Positions 27,696-36,847 of a DNA stretch of 50,520 nt are shown here, piece by piece. The stretch's first letter is position 1; every line of letters begins with the position of its first letter. The notes under the pieces were generated by a model, which was given only the letters and a program-made list of their open reading frames with translations, did no database searches and had not been told where the DNA came from. Source of the DNA: Opitutia bacterium (GTDB lineage: Bacteria; Verrucomicrobiota; Verrucomicrobiia; Opitutales; Opitutaceae); the NCBI GenBank assembly GCA_947449835.1, contig CANFSZ010000014.1, forward strand, positions 1 through 50,520. Reading direction: 5' to 3'. The position numbers and the translations under genes are program-made.

Positions 27696-29150
27696 ATGAA
27701 TCTCACCGACCCAGCCCCCTCCCCTTACGTGGATGATAGCATTGATTTTGCTGAACTCTTTGGCCGGCTTAAGCGACAGTTGCCGCTGATTGTCGGATTG
27801 GCCGCGCTGGGATTGGCGCTCGGGGCCGTGGTGTATTTCGCCTCGGGCTTGTTCACCGATCAATCGACTTCGACTCGCGTCGTATTCAGCTTTCCCGGTT
27901 TTGAAAAAGGCGAATATCCGGATAAATCCAAATTCCAAGCCGACGACCTACGCGCCCCTGATGTAGTCACCGAGGCGCTTAAGCGCAAAGGCCTCGCCGC
28001 CAACGAAGCGATCGCCCCCAAAGTGCGGGCGAGCCTGAGCGTGCAAGGCATCATTCCGGATAACATCGTCAAGGAACGCGACAAGCTCCGCGCCAGCGGG
28101 CAGACGACTCGTCTTTATGTGCCTGATGAATACACGCTTACTCTCGCCCTACCCCGTTCGGTTGCTATGCCGCCCGCACAACGCGAGTCGCTCCTGCGCG
28201 AGATCGTAAGCGTGTATCAAGAAAATTTCGTCCGCACCTACTTGTCACTACCCCTGAATTTCGGCAAAGCCTTCGAATCACTCGGCGACAGCGACTACCT
28301 AGACTATGAAGTCGTTTTTCTGCAAGAAACAAACAATTTGCAAGATTTTATCGCTAAATTGGCGGACATGAGTGGAGCCACGAACCCTGACAATAAGAAC
28401 ACTGCGTCGAACTCCAGAACGTTTCGATCCCAAAAAACCAACCTTAGTTTCAGCGATCTACACAAACAGACGCAATTTTTCAGCCAAATTCGCCTCAACG
28501 AAACCCTGGGCTTGATCCGGGAGAATGGTCTTTCGATGAATCGTAAATTAGCCCTATTAAAAATCGACTATTACTTAAGAACCTTAACCGCAGATGAATC
28601 TCGCGCCGTCGAAGAAGAAAAAGTCGTCCAAGCTCTGCTCAAACAAAGCCAGGAACGCATGCAAAATTACGTACTCGGCATCAAATCTCAGACCGGTGCT
28701 CAACGTAACGAGGGCGCCCTAATTGACCAAGGGCTCGTAGATTCACTCTTGGCCAACGATGCCAATAATTTCCTCGTGCGCGAATCGTTGAAGACCAGCT
28801 TGAAGACGCGCCGTATCCAGTCGGAAAAGGCGATCTTGGTCGAGCGCAGGAATAACATCACCCAATTCATCAATTCTGCCGTCGACCAGAAAACCGACGT
28901 CTTGGAGCAATTCCAGAAATCCTTGGATAAACTCAAGGTCACTTATGATAAACTGATTAACGACACCCGCCTGACCTACCAAGACTACCAGCGACAATAC
29001 TACGCAAATGCCGTGCAAATCAGCATGCAACCGATCACCGCGAGTTTTTATCTCGGCTTGGCGGTAGCTGGCGCGGCCGGCATGGGTACGGGAATGGCTT
29101 TGGGGTTGGGCTTGGCTCTCTTGGGGCTGGGCGCGGGGAAAAAGGAATGA
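27696..29150 (+). CDS. Wzz/PCP-like polysaccharide chain-length protein
   Basis: A 484-residue protein with one helix at about residues 31-51 and a terminal glycine/alanine-rich hydrophobic region at about 449-480, enclosing a long periplasmic domain. The latter has coiled-coil-like segments (about 290-440, for example RESLKTSLKTRRIQSEKAIL). This topology is that of polysaccharide co-polymerases, which set chain length together with a Wzy. The N-terminus IDFAELFGRLKRQLPLIVG is typical. No cytoplasmic kinase domain is present. The O-antigen polymerase/ligase-like gene follows after 89 bases. Confidence 0.75.
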   Translation: MNLTDPAPSPYVDDSIDFAELFGRLKRQLPLIVGLAALGLALGAVVYFASGLFTDQSTSTRVVFSFPGFEKGEYPDKSKFQADDLRAPDVVTEALKRKGLAANEAIAPKVRASLSVQGIIPDNIVKERDKLRASGQTTRLYVPDEYTLTLALPRSVAMPPAQRESLLREIVSVYQENFVRTYLSLPLNFGKAFESLGDSDYLDYEVVFLQETNNLQDFIAKLADMSGATNPDNKNTASNSRTFRSQKTNLSFSDLHKQTQFFSQIRLNETLGLIRENGLSMNRKLALLKIDYYLRTLTADESRAVEEEKVVQALLKQSQERMQNYVLGIKSQTGAQRNEGALIDQGLVDSLLANDANNFLVRESLKTSLKTRRIQSEKAILVERRNNITQFINSAVDQKTDVLEQFQKSLDKLKVTYDKLINDTRLTYQDYQRQYYANAVQISMQPITASFYLGLAVAGAAGMGTGMALGLGLALLGLGAGKKE

Positions 29151-29239
29151 CTTGTGCGGGGGTGAGGTCACCCCGCCTACATTAGATCGCCTGAGATATG
29201 TTGGCATTTCAGCTCTAAAAAATCTGTACAACTGAGCAC

Positions 29240-30847
29240 TTGTTAACCTCGTTCAAACGTTTCTTGGCCAAGGTCCATGCCTGTGGATCTTGGGGATTAG
29301 ATTTTTGCTTCACCCTACTCTGTCTGAGATTTATCGGGGCCAGTTTTTATGAGGCGCAGGGTAGTTTTGGGCCGACGTTAGTTATCGTTGGAATTTATTT
29401 TGGCCTAGCGTGCTGGCGGCCACGGGCGGCGTTGTTTATCTTCACCCTAGCGGCGCCTTGGCTGAGCGGCCTAAGCCAGACCCAAGTGCTAGCATCCTCT
29501 TCACCGCTGTATGCAGGATTCAGCGCGCTTTGGTTGGGGAATCTGACACGGCGTGGGGTTACTCGGAGAAGTCTAACTACAACGGCATCATGCAGTACCT
29601 GCAAGAGCACGACTTATTGGGTAATTATAGCAGTCGAATTAATGAGTGCCGTTCTGCTAGAATCGGCCGTGGTTAAGATTTGGCCCCTGAGGCATGAACC
29701 TAACTTAGCGCCAACGCTTATCCACAGTGGGAGTTTAGGTTTCGGTGATCGATATTACGCGCTGCATTCAGCATTCCTCTGGTTACAGGGCTTATATTTC
29801 ATTAAACTACTCTTTATATTAGATAAAAACAACCGACTGAATATTTATAATGCAGAGCACTATCTAAAATCGCCCACAACAGGACAATTCCCCGGGCAGG
29901 GGATAGCTAATAAAAAAAGTATATTATTAAATTGGACACCCTCCTTGGTAATAATTTACATCGTATCAATTTTGGGTTTCGCTACCTTCCAACATTTAAC
30001 GAAGATACCAGACACTTATCTCGATGGATTTTTATCCAGTCCCTACGAGGATATCCATTCACTGGGCGGGATAGCAGTCACGCTCTGGGCGGTTACGTTA
30101 ACACTGGTGGCCACCCTGCAAACCTGGTTATGCGTGGTACAATTCGTGGGTTTCGGAGCGATGAGCACGCTTTTAGTCATGACGTATTCACGAGCAACGT
30201 GGCTGGCGGCTGCAATCGGGTTGGGGGTGCTGATTAGCTTAAGGCTTAAATTCCGATGGATTATACTCGTGATAATCGCCAGCGGCGCCCTCTGGTGGGC
30301 AGCAAATGAATCGGCCAAAAAAGGAGGACTTTGGGCCACAAACACTTTGATTGCTCGCCTGCATAGTCTAATTAGGGTAGAGAGCCTTTCCACGAAGTCT
30401 TCAGCCCGATTCGAGATTTACCATAAAGCCCTCGGGATGATCAAAAATAGGCCATGGACTGGTCATGGCGTTGGATCATTTTACCTCACCTCACCGAAAT
30501 TCGCGCTCAAGAATGATCCTATGGGCGCAGAGCCTAATTTCGCCCATAATTTTATTCTGCAATTTGCCGCCGAGTTAGGGATTCCGGCGACCGTACTCTT
30601 TTGCAGTCTAATCGGCGCCGCCTGGTGCAAAGGTTTCCGGCTCACGCGGGCGGCGTTGAAGGAGGAAAATGGGGAAAGGGTGCCTTTGGCACTATTTTTG
30701 GCGCTGACGACGTACTTGATCACGCAAATGACTGCCAATTCGCTCAACATCTACGTCAGTCACCAATTTCTCTTCTGGTTCTTAATCGCGGCCTTGCTCA
30801 CCTTGCCGGACTCAAAGGCTGAAAATCGACCGAACGCGATTGGGTAA
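29240..30847 (+). CDS. O-antigen ligase/polymerase (Wzy_C family membrane protein)
   Basis: A polytopic protein of 535 residues with many helices. The Wzy_C/WaaL core occurs in the second half: ARFEIYHKALGMIKNRPWTG, then GHGVGSFYL, and FAHNFILQFAAELGIPATV. The His in the AHN motif is the conserved ligase/polymerase residue. The start appears to be TTG at 29240. It could be an O-antigen ligase or a second polymerase; the adjacent Wzz-like gene favours polymerase or chain-length coupling. Its 3' end overlaps the convergent methyltransferase gene by 36 bases. Confidence 0.78.
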   Translation: MLTSFKRFLAKVHACGSWGLDFCFTLLCLRFIGASFYEAQGSFGPTLVIVGIYFGLACWRPRAALFIFTLAAPWLSGLSQTQVLASSSPLYAGFSALWLGNLTRRGVTRRSLTTTASCSTCKSTTYWVIIAVELMSAVLLESAVVKIWPLRHEPNLAPTLIHSGSLGFGDRYYALHSAFLWLQGLYFIKLLFILDKNNRLNIYNAEHYLKSPTTGQFPGQGIANKKSILLNWTPSLVIIYIVSILGFATFQHLTKIPDTYLDGFLSSPYEDIHSLGGIAVTLWAVTLTLVATLQTWLCVVQFVGFGAMSTLLVMTYSRATWLAAAIGLGVLISLRLKFRWIILVIIASGALWWAANESAKKGGLWATNTLIARLHSLIRVESLSTKSSARFEIYHKALGMIKNRPWTGHGVGSFYLTSPKFALKNDPMGAEPNFAHNFILQFAAELGIPATVLFCSLIGAAWCKGFRLTRAALKEENGERVPLALFLALTTYLITQMTANSLNIYVSHQFLFWFLIAALLTLPDSKAENRPNAIG

Positions 30848-32053
30848 GCGCAGTTCGGCGGTGATGCAGCACCGGATTTCGGCGCCAAACACCAACGAGC
30901 AAATCAAAATCGTTTCCGGTCGATCCGCCAACGCCGAAGGTGCGAGCACGCTGCGACCTAAAAGCGTTGCGGCCTGCTGGCCCAGACTCGAATCCACGAA
31001 CGCGGTAATATTCGCCTGACCAAGCGCGGTGCTAGCCAACAGATGGCGCGTAAAGCTGCCCGCGCCCCAGATTAGGATAGGTTCCTGCGAGCGCACGAGA
31101 TCCTCGATCACGCGCAGCACCCCAGCCTCCTGCGCCGCACTCTGCTCCACATAACGCTGTAATGCCGCCTGCGTAATCGCGTCGCGCTCGTGGTCGTTGG
31201 TGCCCGTCGACCGGCCAAAAATACCACTCACCACCGAATCGGTCATGCCTTCGCGCCATTCGATCTGCCAGCGCCACACTTGTTTCGCGGTCAGGCCCGC
31301 ACTCGCCAGCAAAACTCCTAGCGAAACTCGCGAGAAAAAATTCACATGCTCGGTGCTGAATTGCTGATACGGCGCGTTGTAGCACTCTGCAAACGCCTCC
31401 ACATCCGGTTGAGCGCAGTAGAACTTACCTCCGGGCGCGAGCAGCCCCGCCACGATCTGGACCGCCGCACGCACCTCGCGCACATGCTCCAGCACACCCA
31501 CCAACAATACGGCATCAAACCGCTCGGTCCACGCGGCATGTTGCGCCAACGTCGCCGTTTTCACCTCAATTCCATAAAGCCGCCGCGCCGCTTCAGCGCA
31601 CGTCGCACTCGGGTCGCTCCCCAACACGTTCGTGTAACCGCGCCGCCGTAACACCGCCAACAACCCACCGGTCGCACAACCGATGTCTAAAATCCGGGCG
31701 GTTTTATCCGACACGTGCGCCTCGATCTGATCGGCGATCAATTCGAAGCGTTTAAAATCATACGGCGACTCCGCCCCGGCCGAGTGGGCGTAGGTGTATT
31801 TCGAGCGCTCTTCGTAGTAACGATCCAGCTCCGCCTGAGACGGAATGCCATCGGCAAATCCCACCCCGCAAGCCACGCAGACAACGACATCGTAACCCTC
31901 GCCCAACGGCCCCTCTTGAAAGCGCTGCCGATGCACGAGCGCACGCGGCCCCTCGCTCGTACACACGGGACAGGGACGAAGAGCGGCTGAAGATTGTTTT
32001 GGGTGCAAGGGAACGTCCACAGGGTTTAGGAGCGATGATCTAACTTTATCCAA
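30812..32053 (-). CDS. SAM-dependent methyltransferase with zinc-ribbon and C-terminal sugar-binding-like domain
   Basis: A protein of up to 413 residues. An N-terminal pair of cysteine motifs (CPVCTSEG and CVACG, about residues 28-64) forms a zinc-binding-like element. A class I methyltransferase core follows: RILDIGCATGGLLAVL, then FDAVLLVGVLEHV. A C-terminal domain starts near ILIWGAGSFTRHLLA. This three-part layout is that of sugar C-methyltransferases of the Methyltransf_13/14 type, which act on NDP-keto-sugars. The TTG at 32053 gives the longest product; a GTG at 32020 is an alternative. It is the last gene of the GC-rich cluster and converges on the polymerase/ligase gene. Confidence 0.78.
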   Translation of the reverse strand: MDKVRSSLLNPVDVPLHPKQSSAALRPCPVCTSEGPRALVHRQRFQEGPLGEGYDVVVCVACGVGFADGIPSQAELDRYYEERSKYTYAHSAGAESPYDFKRFELIADQIEAHVSDKTARILDIGCATGGLLAVLRRRGYTNVLGSDPSATCAEAARRLYGIEVKTATLAQHAAWTERFDAVLLVGVLEHVREVRAAVQIVAGLLAPGGKFYCAQPDVEAFAECYNAPYQQFSTEHVNFFSRVSLGVLLASAGLTAKQVWRWQIEWREGMTDSVVSGIFGRSTGTNDHERDAITQAALQRYVEQSAAQEAGVLRVIEDLVRSQEPILIWGAGSFTRHLLASTALGQANITAFVDSSLGQQAATLLGRSVLAPSALADRPETILICSLVFGAEIRCCITAELRLPNRVRSIFSL

Positions 32054-32059
32054 ATGGAC

Positions 32060-32500
32060 TTAAGCGACCACGTAGGAGGTGAAACTAAAAACGCCGTATA
32101 CCGCAAAATCATCGGCATTAGCCGTGAGCAGACGATGCATGCCTGCGGCGGAGTAAGTAGCCGCGAGTTGCGTGTCCGACAATCGTTCACGCCCGAGTCG
32201 ATGGTCGCGAAGCCATTGCAGGGTAAGCGCTGTCGACTCCAACGAAGGGTAGATTGCGCGTACTTCTTTAGCTTCCCACCAAAGCTGGGCCCGGGCCATG
32301 GCCTCTTCCATGGTGAGGGGTTGAGCAAATCGCCGCGGATTCGTAACCACATGGATGAATTCCGTGAGCACTTGAGGAGCCAGCGCAAACAGTTGCCCAT
32401 CAGTCTCAAGGGTTCGGTCCAACCAAGCGCGAGCGCTGAGATGATCTTGCGCCTCACCCAGCTCAACCTGCACCAAAAATGTCGTATCAATCGCGTGCAT
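32060..32500 (-). CDS. PIN-domain toxin (VapC-like)
   Basis: A 146-residue PIN-domain protein. Acidic residues are placed as in VapC nucleases: HAIDTTFLVQ at the start, RLSDTQLAATYSAAG, and the final LTANADDFAVYG. It overlaps its antitoxin gene by 14 bases and ends seven bases from the downstream methyltransferase start. It would be an endoribonuclease neutralised by the upstream RHH-like protein. Confidence 0.86.
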   Translation of the reverse strand: MHAIDTTFLVQVELGEAQDHLSARAWLDRTLETDGQLFALAPQVLTEFIHVVTNPRRFAQPLTMEEAMARAQLWWEAKEVRAIYPSLESTALTLQWLRDHRLGRERLSDTQLAATYSAAGMHRLLTANADDFAVYGVFSFTSYVVA

Positions 32501-32732
32501 GCGGAGCCAACATATCGTCTAGGAGTTCAGACCGACCCGCCCACGGTTTAAGCACCGCTTTGACACTGGTCGGACGTGAATCACGGAGACTACGCACGGG
32601 GTGGATTTTCGTTTGTCGGTAGTACTCCATCGCCTCGCGGATAATCTCCGAAGTGGGTCGGTCCTGGTCGATCGCAAAACGTTGAAATTCAGCGTAAACA
32701 GGCTCGCTGACGTTGACCGTGATCGTTTTCAT
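32487..32732 (-). CDS. Ribbon-helix-helix-like antitoxin
   Basis: An 81-residue protein starting MKTITVNVSEPVYAEFQRFA, followed by an Arg/Glu-rich helix SEIIREAMEYYRQTK. This strand-helix-helix pattern is that of CopG/RHH antitoxins. The C-terminal tail (GRSELLDDML) would bind the PIN toxin encoded directly downstream. An imperfect TGAT/ATCA inverted repeat just upstream of its ATG (about 32740-32755) is a plausible operator. Confidence 0.8.
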   Translation of the reverse strand: MKTITVNVSEPVYAEFQRFAIDQDRPTSEIIREAMEYYRQTKIHPVRSLRDSRPTSVKAVLKPWAGRSELLDDMLAPHARD

Positions 32733-32927
32733 ACATGAACTGATACATTAATCAAATGTGCCCGTCAATGCATCATCATCACATTATGGATAAGTCGACG
32801 GAATTTGGCGTAGCGCAACGGGTCCTACCCGACCCCGATCAGCGGCTGGCCCATGCTACTTGAACTGATAAAGTCGCCCTTCTTACTTAAACTCTACCGA
32901 TAGTCATGGCGAGAGACGCTAAGAATA

Positions 32928-33314
32928 TCAGACGGCGGGTAATTTTTTCAACATAGATTGAAACCCAGCCAGCAGACGTTCGAGTTCGCCCGCCAGCTCG
33001 CGAGCGATACTCTCACGATAGACATGAATCGCGGTGTTACGCGCCTTGATCGCATCACTCCAGATGACCTCGTCTTCGATCCAGCCGAGACGAAATGCGC
33101 TTTCAAAGGCTTGCCGCGGTCCGTTTGACTCCAAGCCCTCCTCACGCGTCAACGACTGCAAGTGCTTCCAGGCAACTTCGTATGCGAGTTCAAAACGCAG
33201 GATGGCAGAATCACGATCACGATCGGATCCCGTCGCACGCCAGGCCTCAAGTGCCTCGCCCCAACGCCCCACGATCGACTCCAGATCAGTTCGTTGTTGT
33301 TGCAGCAGAGTCAT
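32928..33314 (-). CDS. HEPN-like nucleotidyltransferase partner (HI0074 family)
   Basis: A 128-residue helical protein of the HI0074/HEPN type. Conserved features include FELAYEVAWKHLQSL, GPRQAFESAFRLGWI and the RNxxxH-type motif in KARNTAIHVYRE, which is the HEPN ribonuclease or binding site. It overlaps the upstream nucleotidyltransferase gene by 29 bases. Such pairs act as toxin-antitoxin modules in which the MNT partner modifies or neutralises the HEPN partner. Confidence 0.83.
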   Translation of the reverse strand: MTLLQQQRTDLESIVGRWGEALEAWRATGSDRDRDSAILRFELAYEVAWKHLQSLTREEGLESNGPRQAFESAFRLGWIEDEVIWSDAIKARNTAIHVYRESIARELAGELERLLAGFQSMLKKLPAV

Positions 33315-33717
33315 CAGAAAGTTCTACGATATACTGGCTGGCTTGGGCAACGAAGTCCGCGCTCGCTTGGCTCATGTCCACGAGATCAACGGGACGGACC
33401 GAGGGCAGGGCTTCGAAGTCTCGCTGAAGGGAGCGGACCCGCTCTGCCCGATCGCTCCGGGCGGGATCTATCTCGTAGCCGATATCGAGATCAGCGCCGA
33501 TGTGCGCCTTAGGCCAGGTGCGCGCGACGGAACCAAAAAGAAAAAGCCGCACCCCGAATCGAGCCTGCTGCTTGGCTAGTTGCTGCAAGTGCGCTCGCAC
33601 GCGGGGTGCCACCGGTAACAGTTGGCGGGTTCGGGCCGACTTGGCGGGCGACGATAGGTCCCGCTTGATTTCAAGCGTCTTGCCCTCGGGGCGCTGCAGC
33701 GGTCCCATCGAATCCAT
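33286..33717 (-). CDS. MNT-type nucleotidyltransferase with an AlbA_2-like leader
   Basis: A 143-residue protein. The minimal nucleotidyltransferase core is LFLFGSVARTWPKAHIGADL, with GSVAR and the downstream acidic pair (GADLDIG). It pairs with the HEPN-like gene that overlaps its end. The first 25 or so residues (RPEGKTLEIKRDLSSP) look instead like the opening of an AlbA_2/Schlafen-type ATP-binding protein and do not belong to a normal MNT domain. The gene may therefore be a fusion with the head of a lost gene; the start within this leader is uncertain, and an internal start would leave a plain MNT. Confidence 0.78.
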   Translation of the reverse strand: MDSMGPLQRPEGKTLEIKRDLSSPAKSARTRQLLPVAPRVRAHLQQLAKQQARFGVRLFLFGSVARTWPKAHIGADLDIGYEIDPARSDRAERVRSLQRDFEALPSVRPVDLVDMSQASADFVAQASQYIVELSDDSAATTTN

Positions 33718-33882
33718 GGTGCAATCGAACGAAGAAGTGGACGCTTCGTCAATGCTGCCGCGTTTGTCGGGAATGAAGCAGAGGCTGGGTTTGCTGAGCG
33801 AGGTCGGACCTGGCGTGCGTGCACGCTCCTTTTTTCAGCGTGGGTGGCGGCTCGAAAAACTTAATTTTTCTGAAGCGGGGCG

Positions 33883-35058
33883 CTATTTCTGGGGAACGAC
33901 ATACACGACCGTTTCCCAGCCATCGAAGCCGTGTTGCCGCAGGTAAAAATGGCTGTTCGGCAAAAGTGCGGCCAGCAACTGCGGGATTTCCCAGAGGTCG
34001 TTAGGCTCGTGATACACGCAGGCGGCCACTTGCGGCCGATGCTGCGTGAGGCTGGCTTTCGCCCCCTCCAACGCGGCGCGTTCCGCGCCTTCGACGTCCA
34101 GTTTTAAAAAACTCAGCCGCTGAGCGGCTAACATCGTGTCGAGACGCTCGCCCCGGACCGAGGTGTTGCCGCCGTTCCCCAAATGCGAGGTCGGCCCGCC
34201 TTGATCCGTGAAACTCAACGTCGCCGACTCCGCATGCAACGCGATGGGATGAATCGTGATTTTCGCGCGCACGGCGGCGGGCAAACCCTGCACGCGCGCC
34301 ATCAACCGCGCCCGATTCGCCGCATCGGGCTCAAACGCATGATAGTGCGCAAATCGCTCCCCCACTCGACCCACAAAATCCGCCAACGTATCGCCATCAA
34401 ACGCCCCGCCATCGACGAAGACTTCATCCTCCGACAATCGCACTATATCAGCGGGGAAATATTGATCCGCCGCCGGTGCCGTGGCGTCGAAGATCCCGCG
34501 CAACCGTTGCCGCAAAGCGATCCACAGCACGCGACGCGAAGCGTCGTCCGCGAGGCGCGCCGCCAACTCCCGCAACGGCGCCGCCGCCGCCAAGGTCCGC
34601 GTGGGCAGATCAAACGAATGAAACGGCACCTCCTCCGCCGCGTGCGCCCAAACGAGCGCGGCATAACTCGTGACGTGCACACAGCCGAGTTGCTGGAGAT
34701 ACGCCAAGCGTTCGAGCATCGTCTCGCGCGCGGTGCCGGTCCAAATCGCGACGACAAAAAGCGCCTGCGGAAACCGCCGGGCCGCTTCCGCCGGGGCAAT
34801 GATTTCAACGCCGTCTTGGACGACGCCCTGCCGCTGCGCATTGCCATCGCAGAAAGCCCGCAACGGCACCCCACCGCGCTGCAAAGCCCGCGCGCACAAC
34901 CGCCCCAAACGTCCCGCCCCGAACACCACCACGGTTCCGTCACTGCGACTCAACTCGTGGCGAAACGTCTCGCGTTCACGCTGCGCCGCCGACGCGAGAG
35001 GCTCGGCCAACAAACGCTCAATCTGCAACGCATACGTTTCAATTACCGGGTCGGCCAT
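33883..35058 (-). CDS. FkbM-family methyltransferase with N-terminal Rossmann-like domain
   Basis: A 391-residue two-part protein. Residues about 40-110 carry a nucleotide-binding-like motif (VVVFGAGRLGRLCARAL) and a domain resembling those fused to sugar methyltransferases. Residues about 210-385 are an FkbM-type methyltransferase: VFVDGGAFDGDTLADF as the SAM site, YHAFEPDAANRARL, and LSFLKLDVEGAERAAL. These enzymes O-methylate sugars. It follows the ThDP enzyme gene by four bases and is thus part of the same operon. Confidence 0.87.
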   Translation of the reverse strand: MADPVIETYALQIERLLAEPLASAAQRERETFRHELSRSDGTVVVFGAGRLGRLCARALQRGGVPLRAFCDGNAQRQGVVQDGVEIIAPAEAARRFPQALFVVAIWTGTARETMLERLAYLQQLGCVHVTSYAALVWAHAAEEVPFHSFDLPTRTLAAAAPLRELAARLADDASRRVLWIALRQRLRGIFDATAPAADQYFPADIVRLSEDEVFVDGGAFDGDTLADFVGRVGERFAHYHAFEPDAANRARLMARVQGLPAAVRAKITIHPIALHAESATLSFTDQGGPTSHLGNGGNTSVRGERLDTMLAAQRLSFLKLDVEGAERAALEGAKASLTQHRPQVAACVYHEPNDLWEIPQLLAALLPNSHFYLRQHGFDGWETVVYVVPQK

Positions 35059-35062
35059 AATC

Positions 35063-36847
35063 TCAGCTGCCCATAATGGCGTTGAATTCAGCGCGGTCCA
35101 AGAAGGGCCACATATCCTCCATCGGCTTGGACACGATGCTGCCGTCGGGACGAATTTCAGAAGTCACTTTCGGGGCGGTCACTTCATCCACCGAAGTTTT
35201 AATCACGCACACGACGGGACCAGCGCGACCGAGCGCATCGCGCAACACCGCTTCCAACTGCGTGTGCGAATCCACATAGAGCGCGGGAATCCCATAGGCT
35301 TCGGCCACGCGACCGGTGTCGGGCATGGTCAAGCGACTCGATGGCTCGGAGCCCACCAAACGTCCCTGGAAATGACTGCGCTGCATCGCCACGATCGAAC
35401 GATAGCCGCCGTTATCGAGCACAAGGAATTTCACCGGGAGTTGCAGGCGACGCGCGGTCTCGAGTTCCTGAATATTGAGTTGAAAACCACCCTCGCCGTT
35501 GATGTTCACGACGCGCCGGCCGCGACTCGCCAACGCGGCGCCAATCGTGCCCGGCAAGCCCGTGCCCATCGCGCCGAGGCCGGGCGCATTCAGGATGCGT
35601 TGGCCTGCTTTGACGCGGAAGGCTTGATAAAAAATATCGCTGCACGGACCCGAACTACCGGGCACGAGCACGTCACGCGCATCACACAACTCAGACAAAA
35701 TATCCATCAACACGTAGGTACTGACCGGAGTATCCGCGCGCGTGCGGTACTCGGGCAACACGACCGGATAACGCGTCGAGAGCGCCCGGCATTCATCGCG
35801 CCAGGCTCGGAAATCCGGGAACTGCTTCGCCGTCGTCACCGCGACCAAGGCGGGCAGGAAAACCTCAAGATCGGCCGCCACGGGCACGTCGATTTTCGTC
35901 TTAAATTTCGCGAGTTCGGCCGGGTCCACATCGACTACCATCTTAAACGCACGGGGCGCAAAATTTGCGTGATTGAAAGCCACCGAGGGTAAATCCAAAC
36001 GCGCCCCGAGCACGAGAATCCAATCCGCACGTTGCTGCGTGAAATTAGAACCGCGTTGGCCCATGCCGCCGGGGCGCCCGATGAAACTCGGGTGATCTTC
36101 GGGCAAGAAATCCGCGGCTTTCCACGTGAGCAACACGGGCAAATTGAGCCGCTCCGCGAACGTGCGAAACGCTTCGATCACGCCAGCGGTGCGCACACCA
36201 TTGCCGGCGTAAATCACCGGACGACGCGCCTGCGCGAGTGCGGCTAGCGCGGTCGCGATCTGCGGACCAAAATCGGCGGCCGCCGGCGCCGGCGGCGTAA
36301 AACCCACGAGGGTGCTCGGATCGATTTGGGCGGCCTGCACGTCGAGCGGGATGTCGAGCCACACCGGGCCCTTGCGCCCGTGCGTCGCGAGCCACACCGC
36401 TTTCTCCAAGTGGAATCGAATCTCGTTGGGCTCGACGACCATCGCGGCGTACTTGGTGATCGGCGCGGCCATCGCCGTGATATCGACCTCCTGTTGACCC
36501 ATCGAGCGCACGGGCAACGGCTGATGCCGGATCAAGTCCACGCGTTTGGCCTGCCCAGAAATAAACAAACACGGCGAGCCTTCGATCCACGCGCACGCGG
36601 TGCCCGTGAGGGCGTTGGTGCCGCCCGGGCCCGCGGTCACGAGCGCGCAGCCGAGTTCGTTGGTAAATTCGCCATAGGCCTCGGCCGCAAACGCGCAACC
36701 TTGCTCGTGCAAACAAGCGACGTAGCTCAGCTCCGGGCGTTTACCGACGGAGTCGATGAGGTGCATGCACCCACCGCCCGGCAGCAAGAAGAGGTGCTTG
36801 AGGCCCTGTTGAACGAGGAAATCGACGACGTAGTCTGAGAGTTTCAC
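35063..36847 (-). CDS. Thiamine-diphosphate-dependent enzyme (acetolactate-synthase-like)
   Basis: A 594-residue ThDP enzyme with the three-domain acetohydroxyacid synthase layout. The catalytic glutamate is at about residue 48 (LHEQGCAFAAEA), and the central domain runs over about 190-330. The cofactor motif is GEG at about 451-453, followed by FLVLDNGGY, so Glu replaces the Asp of the usual GDG. The start is GTG at 36847, overlapping the upstream stop as GTGA. Next to rfbFGH-type genes it resembles YerE-like enzymes, which add a two-carbon unit from pyruvate to CDP-4-keto-3,6-dideoxyglucose. Alternative decarboxylase or synthase roles remain open. Confidence 0.82.
   Translation of the reverse strand: MKLSDYVVDFLVQQGLKHLFLLPGGGCMHLIDSVGKRPELSYVACLHEQGCAFAAEAYGEFTNELGCALVTAGPGGTNALTGTACAWIEGSPCLFISGQAKRVDLIRHQPLPVRSMGQQEVDITAMAAPITKYAAMVVEPNEIRFHLEKAVWLATHGRKGPVWLDIPLDVQAAQIDPSTLVGFTPPAPAAADFGPQIATALAALAQARRPVIYAGNGVRTAGVIEAFRTFAERLNLPVLLTWKAADFLPEDHPSFIGRPGGMGQRGSNFTQQRADWILVLGARLDLPSVAFNHANFAPRAFKMVVDVDPAELAKFKTKIDVPVAADLEVFLPALVAVTTAKQFPDFRAWRDECRALSTRYPVVLPEYRTRADTPVSTYVLMDILSELCDARDVLVPGSSGPCSDIFYQAFRVKAGQRILNAPGLGAMGTGLPGTIGAALASRGRRVVNINGEGGFQLNIQELETARRLQLPVKFLVLDNGGYRSIVAMQRSHFQGRLVGSEPSSRLTMPDTGRVAEAYGIPALYVDSHTQLEAVLRDALGRAGPVVCVIKTSVDEVTAPKVTSEIRPDGSIVSKPMEDMWPFLDRAEFNAIMGS

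Noticed and set aside
33812..33838. A hairpin GCGTG-CGTG-CACGC followed by a T-run
   Set aside because: The T-run follows only on the plus strand, where no gene ends; for the minus-strand genes around it the orientation is wrong for a terminator.
34670..35992. A 440-codon plus-strand open frame opposite the FkbM and ThDP genes
   Set aside because: It lies opposite two strongly supported genes and has no recognisable domain.
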